In this document: piece by piece, positions 1-10,761 of the stretch
How the letters are laid out: the number at the start of each line of letters is the position of its first letter
Numbering within the stretch: position 1 is the stretch's first letter
Assembly (NCBI RefSeq): GCF_020497125.1
Contig: NC_059073.1
Coordinates: 11,181,225-11,245,224 of the forward strand
DNA: 64,000 nt
Reading direction: 5' to 3'
Origin: Mauremys mutica
Taxonomy: Eukaryota > Chordata > Testudines > Geoemydidae
Made by a program: the position numbers and the translations under genes
The notes under the pieces: model-generated
What the model saw: only the letters and a program-made list of their open reading frames with translations
The model's database searches: none
Told to the model about the DNA's origin: nothing

Positions 1-247
1 CGGGTCTTCGGCAGCACTTCGATGGTGGGTGCTTTGCTCACTCTGGGTCTTCGGCAGCAGGTCCTTCAGTGCCGCCGAAAACCTGGTGTAAGTGAAGGAC
101 CCGCCGCCAAAGACTCGGAGCACCGCCCGGTGAGTACAAGCCCCACATGGTTTGTTTTAATTTATTTATTTATTTTTTTAGTCATCCCTGCCAGGGCCCC
201 GTCGAAACTGTTCAAATTGGGCCCTGCACTTCCTAAAGCCGGCCCTG
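1..247. mobile_element. Partial hAT-like MITE, CAGGGCC-terminal family
   Basis: GC-rich sequence with repeated 'gtcttcggcagca' and 'ccgccgaag' blocks that ends in GCCGGCCCTG. The reverse complement of that end begins CAGGGCCGGC, closely matching the terminus of the complete element at 10762-11188, which shares the same internal blocks. The other end lies outside the window, so no target duplication can be tested. A T-rich run at about 157-180 interrupts the GC-rich body. Open frames here are by-products of GC richness, not genes. Confidence 0.6.
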
Positions 248-764
248 GCTCCACCCTCAGAGACGCAAGGGCTCACTCCTTGGTTTGTGGGCCCAGTGAG
301 TCTGATGCCAGCCTTGCAGGTAAGCTAGCTCCCTTTACCGGTTGGAGCTATTTCAACAGGAGCAGGACAAGTTACACAGCACAGAGGGAAAATATGGAAG
401 TGTCAACATTAAATATCACAGATGGGTACATTTTTAATTCAACCATCAACTTCAGAACAAAACCCACAGAGCGATGATACTGAACTTCCCTCAGCAAGTT
501 CAACCACCATCATGGCTGAAGAACATCAAAGAGGTGATGTGAGTAAGAAACATAAAGTCGCCATTAACCTCGCAACATTTCGGAAATACGAAGACAGCTA
601 TTTGAATTTCAGTTTTATTTGTTCCGGAAGTGGAGATATACCTCAACCATAGTGTGTAATTTGTGCGTAAGTGCTGTCCAATGAATGTTTGAAACCCTCC
701 AAATTACAGAGGCATGTAATTACAAAACAGGACATCTATAAGGATAGGCCTGGTTTGTTTTTTG

Positions 765-1615
765 TGTAACCCCTTTGGGGTTTAGAGAGCATGGCCCCTT
801 TACATCTTTTTCTTAGTGGGGAGTGGGAGAGTGAGAAAAAAGGAGGGAAACTCCAGGGGGTGGCTCTGGAGAAGGAGGGAGAGAGAGGGGCAGCCCGCAG
901 GCCCTTGCACAGGAAGCAGAGAGAACCTGCCTGAGGCCTGAGGAGGACAGGGCCGATCAGGGACACCTCAGGACAGGAGCCAGGAGCAGCCCTGTGCCAG
1001 GGAGGAATTGCCCGAGAAGGACAGGCCGGAGCTGGTCCCAGTATCACGGCTGCCCAGGGCTGGGTAGGGCTGTGAGTACTGGGGCTGGTGACTCTGCACT
1101 GGGAACAAGGAGGGAGGCAGTAGCCAGTTAAGTGAGGAGGGGGTCGCTCTGTGGGGCTTTGCAGAGAGCGTCAGAAGAGGGCACCGGAGGGGTTTGCTGG
1201 GGAGAGTTCACTGGTGCCGAAGACGACCAGGAGCACCCAAGACTCAGCACTGGACTGGAACTTTGCTCAGGCCTCCTGAACTCTGTGTGCAGACACATTG
1301 CTCAGTGTCTGCCCTTCCAGACTGTGCTCCCACTGGGCCTGTGGGGCCTTGGCTTGGGTGCAGCCCTGTTTTACTGCTCCCCCTATATTTCCCCTTGTTG
1401 TTTTTCTCCTCTCAGCCCTCTGTAAATAAATATCTCCCTTTCTTATATCCACTGTGCTTTTCCTGTGGGTGGGTGTGTTCGCTCTGGGGGGGTTGGAACA
1501 GGTGCCCCTGGGGGGGGAAGGGATTTCTCCTGCTGCGTTCCTGTGCGCGCTGTCTCTTGGCCAGAGCTGCCTGCAGAGCAGACTCCATCTTGGCCACGAG
1601 GGTGCTAAAGTTATA
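765..1615 (+). repeat. 5' LTR of the gag-bearing retrotransposon
   Basis: 851 bp running from TGTAAC to GTTATA, an imperfect inverted pair, two bases before the primer-binding site. An AATAAA polyadenylation signal lies at 1425-1430, placing R/U5 in the last fifth of the LTR. The 3' LTR is missing, so the end points rest on the flank duplication on the left and the primer-binding site on the right. Confidence 0.65.
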
Positions 1616-1617
1616 CT

Positions 1618-1635
1618 TGGTGGCCCGTACGGGGA
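1618..1635 (+). promoter_or_regulatory. Reverse-transcription primer-binding site, tRNA-Ile type
   Basis: TGGTGGCCCGTACGGGGA is the complement of the 3' end of vertebrate tRNA-Ile(AAU) including the added CCA, over 18 bases. It lies two bases after the inferred LTR end, where the primer site of an LTR element must be. Known: tRNA 3' ends prime minus-strand synthesis. Seen: the match and its position. Confidence 0.8.
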
Positions 1636-1745
1636 CTTTGCAGTACACACACGCACACACCTATATTGTGCACCCTGGGCTCTCCTTCACAGAGCACAGA
1701 AACTCCTGAGTGACGTTCATCTCAGTTCCCCCTCCCAAAAAAAAA

Positions 1746-3171
1746 ATGGAGAGAGGATTATTAGAAGCCCTGTGCTGAGGGGCACAAATCCCAGTAACCA
1801 AAGCTGTGCTGGTGGCGGGGTTCCCAGAAGAGATGGAACCAAATGAGATTGAGGCGAGCCTAGATGCAGCTGAAATACTGGGGAGGGTAAAGGTCCACAC
1901 CCGTATTTACAACCGCAAAGTGCAGGGCATGGTAGCACTATGTACTCACTCCAAGGAGGCAGATCTTGATGAAATGCCCAAAGAGGTGCAAGTAGAAAGT
2001 ATCCCCTGGACAATTCTGGGGGCAGAGCAGTCCCCTCCTAGTGTGCCCATGTCACTGGAGGTGGATTCTTTAGCGCAGAAATTGCAAGCTCTTATGATGG
2101 ATGAGAAACGGACAAGTGAAGAATTAATTCTGGCATTAGGAGGGGCTCCAACACCTGCAGCACCCAGCCTGGTGGGATGGGCCAAAGAGCTGGGAAACGC
2201 TCTCAAAGGTGCATTGAAGCCGGTGTATGAAAGTGCTCCCTACAAGCGATTATGTTCATTCTCGGGGGTGTCACCTGTACCTTCAGGGGAAGATGATTAC
2301 GAGACCTTGAGTGATTTTACGGTGCCACTTGTCCAAGAGTGGGAATGCTCTGATGCTGAGAAGCAGAAACGTGTGCTTGAGAGTCTGAGGGACCTGCCAT
2401 GCGAATTATCCGACCCCTGAAAGACTCACAACGAGCTGCAACAGTGCAAGACTATTTAACCACTCTTGAGAGTGTCTACGGTGCTACTGATAGCAGTGAA
2501 GACCTATATTATCGTTCCGTCATACCTATCAAGAGCCCCACAAACGACTGTCGGATTTCATCAGGAGACTAGAGGATTTGCTACAGCAGGTAGTGCGGAA
2601 GGAGGGCATCCCCATCAAGCACATTGATTCCACTAGGTTGGACCAAATCCTTTGGGGCACCCGACAAGATGGGTTGATGTTGTGGCGACTGCAGCTGAGG
2701 GAGCGGGCCCAAAACCCAGCCCCATTCCACAAGCTCATTCAAGAGATACATGAAGAGGAGGAGTGATGGTTGCAAGTGGATGCAGTGATGCAGCCAAAGA
2801 TGGCAAGGAGTCACACCACCACAGTGCTTGGAGAGATGGAAGAGGCCCCATCAGTGGCAACAGCACTGAGAGATTTGACCTGAGAAGTGGCCATGATGAA
2901 GGCTCAGGGACATGCCGTGCCATCCTTGAGAGGGGAGAGTAGCAGGAGGGGTGATAGCCGACGAGAAGGTTTCTGTTACAACTGTGGAAGAGATGGTCAC
3001 TATGCCTTGGACTGCCAAAACAAGACAGATCATGCAAGTGTATCTCAGAGATTGCAGCAAACCATTAGGAAGCTTCAGGGAAACACCAACAGGGCTTGGG
3101 GAAGGAGCAAATGCAAGACCCTGAAATTCCAAGGCTCCCCAGAAAAAAACACAAACAGGGGTTACATTTGA
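1746..3171 (+). pseudogene. PNMA-like gag polyprotein pseudogene
   Basis: The frame starts at the ATG at 1746, passes a stop near 1776 and stays open to 2420. Its first part (from 1806) has the 'GFPEEMEPNEIEASL ... IPWTI' layout of the N-terminal domain of PNMA proteins, which descend from Ty3/gypsy gag. The capsid-like part follows in other frames after breaks near 2400 and 2530, with a stop at 2764. A CCHC zinc knuckle, CX2CX4HX4C, is at 2974-3015 after a basic region. The knuckle shows that this is retrotransposon gag rather than a host PNMA gene. The gag is followed directly by the element's right end with no protease or polymerase. At least two frame breaks and three stops argue against present function. 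Confidence 0.8.
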
Positions 3172-4764
3172 CTGAGAGGCCAAGAAACTGCTTCATACTA
3201 AAGCAGTAATGAAATCCACAACTACTGCAGATGAAAAGCTTTTAAGGTCATCCTACATAGTGGCACAGAAAATGGCTAAAACAAAAAAATCACATACGAT
3301 TGCTGAGATTTTGATAATGCCATGTGCTATTGAAATAACAAAGGAAGAGTTTGGAGAGGAGAAGACCAAAGTAGTGACAAAAATACCGACGTCAGATGAC
3401 ACTGTCAAACAACAGACCATTTCTCTGTCAGAAGACATAATTTCTCAGTGTATTGATCGACTGTATGACAATGATTTTGCTATATAACTAGATGAATCCA
3501 CAGACATTTAAAAAATGTCCCATTTACTTGCCTATGTTCAGGATGTGTGGAACTAGGAAATAAAGGAAGACTTTTTGTTTTGCAAAGAGCTCAAGACAAC
3601 AACAAAGTCTGACAACATTTTCAAACCGTTAGATGATTTTATGACTTCAGCAAAAATCAGCTGGGACTAATTGCATTGGGGTTTGCACTGGTGGAGCGCA
3701 GCAATGACCAGAAAGCATGCTGGTGTTGTGCAAAAAATATTTGGAGACCTTGTGCTATTTGGAGACACTGCTTTTTACTCCAGGAAGCGCTTGCTGCAAA
3801 AGATATTGAACCAGGTCTTCACAGTGTTCTGAATACAGAGGTAACACATTTTATTAAATGCAGAGCAACAAACTCCAGGTGCTTTGCTGCACTTTGTGAG
3901 AAGGATACAGAGCACCATTCCTTGCTCGTGCACACAGAGGTGAGATGGCTATCTCGAGGCAGAATGCTTACCTCTATATTTAATCTCAAGGAAGAGTTAT
4001 GTACTTTCTTAGTTGATAAAAAAACCCGAATTTGCCAAAGTGCTGAAAGATGACATGTGGCTGGCAAAATTGGGTTACCATGCAGACATATTCAGTGAAA
4101 TGAATAAGATGACTAAAACTATTCAAGGTGGGAACACTAATTTTACTGCCCAGTGTGAAAGAATTGAGGGATTCAAAAAAAACCTTACAACTCTGGAAAG
4201 TTCGTGTCTGTGGGGGCACTACTGCTATGTTTGAGCTCTTACATTCTGGAATGAAACATTGACTTTGGCATAATTAACCTCAGCTCGCAGTGCATCTGTC
4301 TGGTCTGCTTATTTTCCTGAACTCACAACAGAACAAGCTGCTACACACATGTGGACTACAAACCCCTTTAGTGAGAACATTGAAGCTAAACTTCCATCCG
4401 ATGTTCCATCAGAATCGTTAGCAGAGCTCATTGACATTTTGTCAGACAGCTCCCTCAGAACCAGGTTCACAGAAATGCCGCTGGAGACATTTTCATGTGA
4501 GTGTTCCGATGAATACGTCACTGCTTTTTCTGCAGCGCTGAAAGTTTTGAACCTCTTTGGTACCACCTACTTATGGGAAACTGGATTTTCAGCCATGACA
4601 TGAATGAAACCAAAGTACCGAACCACAATGAACATTGACCATGACATGCACGTGTGCTTGTCAAAGACACCCCCATGTCTTGACAGAATTGTTGATCAGC
4701 GCCAACAACAAATTTCACACTGAGTAAAAATAATCGTCCGTTTATTTTTCTGCCTATATTGTCC

Positions 4765-4932
4765 TATCTCATAGAACTGGAAGGGATCTTAAAAGGTCAT
4801 TGAGTCCAGTCCCCTGCCTTTACTAGCAGGACCAATTTTTGCCCCAGATCCTTAAATGACTCCTTCAAGGATTGAAGTCACAATGCTGGGTTTAGCAGGC
4901 CAATGCTCAAACCACTGAGCTATGTCTCCCCT
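4765..4932 (-). repeat. Tortoise-type tRNA-derived SINE
   Basis: Read on the minus strand it starts with a tRNA-like head containing the A-box-like ATAGCTCAGTGGTTTGAG, then the 'ctaaaccca' B-box region, a 'ggcaaaaattggtcctgct' joint and a CR1-like tail (gactcaatgacctttt...ccttccagttctatgag). This pol III head plus CR1 tail is the plan of the tortoise polIII SINE; the tail lets CR1 reverse transcriptase mobilise it. It lies 40 bases past the hAT pseudogene. Confidence 0.85.
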
Positions 4933-5436
4933 CTTTAAATATATTTCATGTGTGTGCATGTTTAGCTGTATAACAATCCATTTAATACAGCTTTGAATCT
5001 ATGGGATATGCAGAAAAAAATGTTGTTGTGGCATGGTGGGCCTTGGGGTTTTTGTAGCATTGTCAGGGGGGCCTTAGGAAGAAAAAGGTTGAGAAACCTG
5101 CCGTAGATAGTACCTGGGCGTCAGGGGCAAGAGAGCACACACACAAAAAGTTGTTTCCATGAAAGAAGAGACAAGATCTTTTCTGACAACTCTTCTCACG
5201 TCATTATGTCTCCGCACAGTAATTAAAGCTGTCAGATTTCTGATGGAAAGCGGCAGGAAAGGAAGCCTCTCTGTAGAGGGTTTGTTTTAACTTTTCTTTT
5301 GCAAAATGCCAAATAAAAACCAAAAAAATCACTCCTCCCCTCCTTTCCCCCATCTGTGCAGGCTTAAAAGACAAAGAGCTTTCTCCAATTGAATCTGAAG
5401 TCTGAGAAACGATGTTGAGTTTATAATGGGCTAGAT
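4933..5436. other. Unassigned sequence, possible MITE scrap
   Basis: No gene seen. The stretch 5075-5101 ends 'ggttgagaaacctgc', which resembles one terminus of the CAGGTTTCTCAA-type hAT MITEs, but no partner end was found. Confidence 0.4.
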
Positions 5437-5992
5437 CAGGGCCGTCCCTAGCGGGATGCGGGACCCGGGACATAGGCACCGAGTTTCTAATCTGCCTGGG
5501 GGGGCTCCCCACTGACTCCACCCAGCCCTCACCCCCATTCCACCCCTTCCCCCAATGCCCCACCCCTGCCCTGCTTGTCCCGCCCCTCCTCTTCCTGCTC
5601 CCTCCCTGCCTCTTACTCACCCAATTCTGCCCCCTCCCCTGAGCGTGCTGCACCCTCGCTCCTCTCCCCTCCCTCCAGTGCCTCCTGATGCCGTAAAACA
5701 TCTGATCCGTGGCAGGTGGTAGGTGCTGAGAGGGTGGGGGAGGCGCTGATTGGTGGGGCCCACCAATTGGTGGGGCTGGAGCTGCTGGGGGCAGGGGAAG
5801 GTTCTAGTAGGGGGCTCCTCGCCCCCCCACCCGCCTGCTGCTCACCTCCCCATTTGCCTCCTCACCCCGCTCACCCGCCCATGGGGCCCACCTCCCCGCC
5901 CATGGGGGCCTCACCTCCCCGCCCATGGGGCCCCCCAAAGCACAGGGCCCAGTGCGGTCACCTCGATTCGCTGTACCCAAGGGACGGCTCTG
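5437..5992. mobile_element. hAT MITE, 556 bp, GC-rich
   Basis: Ends CAGGGCCGTCCCT and the inverted AGGGACGGCTCTG form terminal inverted repeats. The flanks ggctagat (5429-5436) and ggcgagat (5993-6000) agree at 7 of 8 bases, the 8-bp duplication expected of hAT elements. The interior is C-rich with repeated 'cccatgggg' blocks (5878-5935); the open frames there are by-products of composition. Confidence 0.85.
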
Positions 5993-6445
5993 GGCGAGAT
6001 AATGCTTTAGCGCCTGGTTCTCCGTAAGGGCTGGTGTGCAGCTCCGGGGGGGACTCTGGGGGAGGCATCAGACCTCGAGAAGTTATGAGGCCATCCCAGT
6101 TCGCTCTGTGCTCATCTGCTCTGTGCTCATCTGCTACTTGTGCGCTGAGATCTACAGTGGATTATGCTGTATAAGGGTTGGGGATGATTATAATTATTCT
6201 GACCGGCTCTAACCAATAGCAAATCGCCCTGCTCCTTAACACACACACACCCCCCACACACACCCATCAGCTTAGCTGGCACACTGGGAGATGAATCCAG
6301 GATTCTGTCGATTCCCCAACCACGCTCCGCCCGCCTGCTTGGAGTGGTGAGTGTACCAGTGACACAGTCCTGGCTCTCTTTGTCCAGTGCCCACAGTAAT
6401 GAGGAGAAGCCACACTGGGGACTGAAGAGGGAGACTAACTACTTA
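5993..6445. other. Unassigned; short CA-rich tract
   Basis: A CA/C-rich simple tract lies at 6239-6266 and a short tandem 'ctctgtgctcatctg' pair at 6103-6132. Nothing else recognised. Confidence 0.5.
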
Positions 6446-6565
6446 GGGTGACCAGATGTCCCGATTTTATAGGGACAGTCCCGATATTTGGGGCTTTTTC
6501 TTATATAGGCTCCTATTACCCCCCAAACCCTGTCCCGATTTTTCACACTTGCTGTCTGGTCACCC
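6446..6565. mobile_element. TA-flanked MITE (mariner-like), complete copy
   Basis: A 120-bp element with inverted ends GGGTGACCAGATG and CTGTCTGGTCACCC, flanked by TA on both sides (6444-6445 and 6566-6567), the target duplication of Tc1/mariner elements. Inside are two 'tgtcccgatttt' blocks. Further copies are at 37432-37530 and 51687-51818. Confidence 0.75.
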
Positions 6566-6567
6566 TA

Positions 6568-7410
6568 TAACTACTCCAGACACAGGCACAAATGACCAGG
6601 CCATGATATGGCATAATACTTGAGAACATTTAACAAAAGGGAAATATCTCCCTGGAAATAGCTACATTTGGCCAAGTTTGCAAACACGGGGTGGGGGGCT
6701 GGCAATACTGCTGTTGCTCGTTTAAATAGATCTACACTCACTTGCAGCCTTGTCTTTAAAGAATCCTTCTAGATAAGCAGGATAAGGCCGCATGTCACAT
6801 CTAAGAGCTGCCCATCTAGAATTCTGTGTTGCCACCGTATTAAGCTATCAGCACATCTTTCATTGTTGGTCTAGTTATTCCCCTCCCATCGCTCTCAAGG
6901 TAGACATGACAAATCATATTTTCTGGCCACGAATAGTAATCAGTACACAGCACAGCGGCTATCTTTATTGATTTGATTAAGGGCTTTGAGCTGGGAAATT
7001 ACCAATTAATGCTATCTAAATTAGTCTGTGTGGGACTGGAGAGAGCAGCAGGAGGATAAATTCTCTGGTAAAGCAAGTGATTGGACACAAATAGTTTTGT
7101 TTAATGGTGTTAAATCCGAAGAAAAAATATTCAATTTGGTGGGCTCCTGCAGGTCAGCCTTCAGCAGATAGCTTCTCATTATTCATTAGCGACTTTGCTC
7201 CAGCACTGCAGTCCTTTAGATACAACTGCAGCAGAGCCTTAAAAGAATCTCGTCCAAAGGAGACAGACATTTGCAGAGGGAGGTTTTGGGCAATGAAAAC
7301 CCTAGCATCATTGAGGTCAGGTAAGCTTTTGTGTATGTGAAAGCAGACAGTTATATTCCTTCTTCGCTCAGACTGGGGACTCATGTATTCTCAGAGCAAT
7401 AGGAATAAGT
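6568..7410. other. Unassigned AT-rich sequence
   Basis: 843 bases with no recognisable gene or repeat. Two overlapping opposite open frames of about 76 codons near 7104-7384 show no motif and mixed composition, so I do not call them genes. Confidence 0.5.
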
Positions 7411-7413
7411 TTA

Positions 7414-7680
7414 GGGCTTTTTTACATGGAGACACTCGGCAAATGAATCTGAATTAATTACTGGTATGAATTTAAAATGGATTAGTTAAACTGCAATAAA
7501 CCCCAGTGTGGACACTCTCATACAGAATTAAAGGGGCCTTAATTCACTTTAGTTGAATTCACTTTAATTCTGAATGAGAGTGTTCACACAGTAGTTTAAT
7601 GCAGTTTAACTAATCCATTTTAAATTCATACCAGTAATTAATTCAGATTCATTTGCCGAGTGTCCCCATGAAGACAAGCC
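7414..7680. mobile_element. Foldback MITE with Harbinger-like ends
   Basis: A 267-bp near-perfect palindrome: the left arm (7430-7495, 'cactcggcaaatgaatctg...') is repeated inverted at 7595-7665. The ends GGGCTTTTTTACATGG and CATGAAGACAAGCC are flanked by TTA (7411-7413 and 7681-7683). A 3-bp TWA duplication fits PIF/Harbinger. A second nested palindrome around 7525-7575 forms the hairpin head. Confidence 0.8.
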
Positions 7681-7759
7681 TTAACTCTCTAACAATGAGT
7701 GACTTCAGTCCATGTTTGTGTCTTTTTTCCATTTCATTTCTTGGGAGAAGTTTGATTTT

Positions 7760-8010
7760 GTTCTTAAGGCACAGGACTGAATCCAAGTGACCAGGGTTCT
7801 ATTTCTGGCTTTGTTGCGCATATTTCGTCTAGTCTTGGTGAAGTCCCTTAATCTCTCTGGCTGGGATTTTGAAGGGGCCTAAAGGAGTTAGGCACAAACA
7901 ACTCCTATCTCAGCCTCTGTGCTTCAGCTTCCCCATCTGTAAAATGGGGACAATAATATTGAGGTGTGCTCAATCACAGAAATGACGTGAGACTTAATTA
8001 ATATAATTTT
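7760..8010 (+). repeat. MIR-type SINE, old and interrupted
   Basis: The order 'ccagggttct...ggtgaagtcccttaatctctctgg' and later 'cctctgtgcttcagcttccccatctgtaaaatggggacaataat' follows the core and 3' part of MIR. About 50 bases between the two blocks do not fit and may be an insertion. Confidence 0.7.
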
Positions 8011-9674
8011 CCTCTATGGAGATTCCTGAATGCAAGTAGCTGATACTGACCACTGTCAAAGATAGGATACTTGTCTAGATGGATGACTGATCTGACTCAT
8101 TATGATACTCCTATATTCAATATATTAAGGCCTTCAGCTGAATAACATCATATACATGTAGTATGTTAAACGACTGTTTCCAGGCATATGTGTCAAATAT
8201 GTTACAGCTGGGTAAACTAATCTAGAACGTTAAAGTCAAGAATCAGATTATTCATGCAATGCCTGTCATATGGGGCCTGATCCAGTGCTTATGGACATCA
8301 ATGGAAGACCTCCTGTTCACATGAGCAGGGACTGGATCGGGGCCATAACAACTGCGTTACCATCACAAGGATCAGAATGAGGCTTATGCACTGTTCAAGC
8401 CTTAATTCAGCAGCTTAACGTCTCTAAATTAGTTTGTTAACATTAAGTATCAAGCAAATGAGTATCCAGATGTGTGACTAAGTCTTTTTTATCCTGACTA
8501 GCCAATGCTGGCGGAAGAATAACGTATGCTTAAAGCTTCATTTCCTGCATGGCACAAAGAGTCACTTTTGTACAGGGAAAAAGGCTCAAAGATGATTGTT
8601 GTAACTAAGCTCCCATGTTCCCCCATGGTTTACAGTAACTTGTCGGCAGCACAAAGTTAGCTGACAAATGATGTTACATTTTGTTTGCGGGCCAGAATGT
8701 GCCCTGCATGCTCACACTGAGTCATACCTTACTCTGGGAAGGACTCCCTTGCAATCATGGGGACCCCTTATGGGGGAGGATACAGCTCAACATACGGGCA
8801 GCAGAATCTAACTGTATGTAAATCCCTGATTGTGAACCCATTCGTACAAGTGATGAGCAGTTACTCCCACAAGGGGTACTTTTTTACTTTGGTGGAACTA
8901 TGCAAGTGGGTAACGGCTCACCCAGGAGCTTACAATTTGACTCTATGCTAATAGCAATGATATCACCTGATGGGATGCTACTGGCGTCCTTCACCCCCCA
9001 GGAGACCTAGCGCCTTTCCAAATGGGACAACTCTCCACAGGCCTGAGGCCACATCTGGAGCACCAGGACTCTGAAGTGGGTGGTTTAAATTGAGAGTTTC
9101 TAGTCCTCCTCTTCAGCACCTTCCATGGAACTGGCCCGAGTTACTTGAGGGTTTGATGCACTCTTAGCTGCCCAGGACAGCTGATTTCCAGTGTCACAAT
9201 GGAACTGCCCAGAGTAAAACTTTTGGGCGCAGCAGACGGATCTTGCATAGTGACCAGCCCACGGCTATGGAACTTGCTTCTGGAAGAGATCAGAATGAGC
9301 AAGACACTTCAATGGTCTCTGCTATACCCAAAGTAAAAGCCAGCTCGTGTCCCCAAAGGCTTACAGTGCAATACCAATAAAACACCAAAGTGTTAGCTAT
9401 ATGGAGCATATCATCATTAATCAGATATTCTTCCTGAGTACATTTTTTTGAAAGTATTCTTCTTTTTGGGTAGATCCCCAGCTGGTGGAAGTCACCAGCT
9501 AAGGGTCTGGTCTGAAAATATGTAAGTCAGTATGGGGCTTCTGCATGAGAAGGAGCAGTGAGAGCTAAGGATGAGTGTGGCCATCTACTGAGTAAGCTCT
9601 CCCACACGGGCCTGCCATCGTCAATGGGAAGTCCTTGGAATCAATAGGAGATTGAGCCCTCATCTCCATTTAAA
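8011..9674. other. Unassigned; contains a palindrome and a 43-bp repeat
   Basis: No gene seen. At 8272-8346 an imperfect palindrome pairs 'gggcctgatccagtgc' with 'ggactggatcggggcc', a small interspersed element of unknown class. At 8365-8407 a 43-bp sequence is repeated exactly at 13462-13504. Confidence 0.5.
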
Positions 9675-9870
9675 ATTTAGACTAACCTAGTTTTGTCACA
9701 GTGCCATAGTTAAGCCGATCTAACTCCTGGTGTAGACATGGCTAGATTGATGGAAGATTATCTACATTGACGAAAAAAACCCTTCTGTCAATGTAGGATG
9801 ACTCTACATTATGATGCTACAGCTGCCACTGAAGTACCTGTATTGTAGACATGTCCGTAGTTGCTCAGCA
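9675..9870. mobile_element. Harbinger-like MITE fragment
   Basis: The stretch contains 'gtgtagacatggct' and ends 'tgtagacatgtccgtag', which matches the TGTAGACA... termini of the Harbinger-like MITEs elsewhere in the window. An internal inverted pair (tctacattgac and gtcaatgtagga, about 9767-9810) also fits. The other terminus is not clear. Confidence 0.45.
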
Positions 9871-10753
9871 TCCCTTAGGAGCTGTTTCATGGGACCTGGC
9901 TTGTCTAAGAACTGAGTACAGATCTGAAGATTTGTCTCATTAAGTTTAGTGCTTGCTACCATTAATATAAACCTGAAAGATGCAATATCAAATCCCAGCC
10001 TTCATCCTTCTGACCTTAAATACCATTAAATCTGTGAATCTCCTATGCTGTGTGTGCTGAGAACACACCTACACGTAGGATCGTTTGGTGGGGAATGTTA
10101 GGTAGGAATTTGAAAATGAGTCATAACTGATCTGAGCATGTTATTATGAAGTAGCCACTCTTTGACATAAATTGTTCTCTAGGAATCTGACTGGGAAAAA
10201 AAATCATTGAGCTGTCAAATGAATACAGGCAACCCCACCTAACACGTCAGTCAAATTAAAACCCAAAATGGAAAACTTTATTTGCAATTATCATCAGGGA
10301 TTTTTACATTCCAGTGAAGTAGATGAGAGATTTAGGTTTACTCAGAACCATTAATAACTTGTCAGACTTTTCCACAAGATAGTCAGCAGAAGAAAAAATA
10401 AAAACGTCCCTTCAACAGGAAGGTATCATTAGCTGGAGTTAATAGACCAACATTTGGGCTTCACAGGCTGTTAGGCTCTAAAGTAGTATCTATGGCTCAT
10501 GTAGAGGTGCTAGCTCACGACTTAAATCTTTTAAAACAACAGACCAGCCTCCATCTAGAGAGTGGTTTGCAGAGAGAGGGAGTGTGTCATTATCTTGTTT
10601 TACAGTGCGCTGCTCCCAATCTGGCACTGGGGAAGCTTAAACTTTTATCACATAGAGGAACGTCAGTGAAGATGTTAGTGTTGGAACAGATGGTGAATTG
10701 GGCTAATGGCTGATGCTTCACTTTTGGGGGCAGGGTGTGGAGAGTTCTGTTCT
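9871..10753. other. Unassigned AT-rich sequence
   Basis: 883 bases, AT-rich, with no recognisable gene or repeat. One 73-codon open frame at 10492-10713 shows no motif. Confidence 0.5.
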
Positions 10754-10761
10754 AGCTGGCC

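Larger units (their letters stand above)
765..3166 (+). mobile_element. Ty3/gypsy-type LTR retrotransposon, deleted for pol and 3' LTR
   Basis: The element begins TGTAAC and ends GTTACA and is flanked on both sides by TTTG (761-764 and 3167-3170), a 4-bp target duplication of the size usual for Ty3/gypsy elements. It lies inside the hAT transposase reading frame. In order it holds a 5' LTR, a primer-binding site and a gag region; protease, reverse transcriptase, RNase H, integrase and nearly all of the 3' LTR are absent. The TIR-like ends and the precise frame recovery of the host sequence support the boundaries. That the last six bases are a remnant of the 3' LTR is inference. Confidence 0.75.
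422..4723 (+). pseudogene. Decayed ZBED-type hAT transposase gene, split by a retrotransposon
   Basis: The left part (422-764) encodes a BED-type zinc finger: an aromatic stretch, then CVIC, then a KLQRH segment, in the place where ZBED/FAM200/SCAND3-like hAT proteins carry CxxC...HxxxH; the last histidine reads as glutamine. The right part (3171-4723) continues with the usual 'SYIVAQKMAKTKKSHTIAE' region, LDESTD (3490-3507, with the first catalytic Asp of the hAT RNase H fold), RWLSRG (about 3946) and the C-terminal dimerisation region ending near 4721. In-frame stops at 650, 668, 3173 and 3485 and several frameshifts make it non-coding. Removing the nested element plus one TTTG puts both halves in one frame. 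No transposon termini were identified, so it could be a transposon copy or a dead domesticated gene. Confidence 0.85.

Noticed and set aside
1746..3171. Domesticated PNMA-type host gene
   Set aside because: LTR, primer site and CCHC knuckle mark a retrotransposon, and stops and frame breaks exclude a functional gene.
7525..7580. Pre-microRNA hairpin
   Set aside because: The hairpin is the centre of a foldback MITE with TTA duplication, which explains it better.
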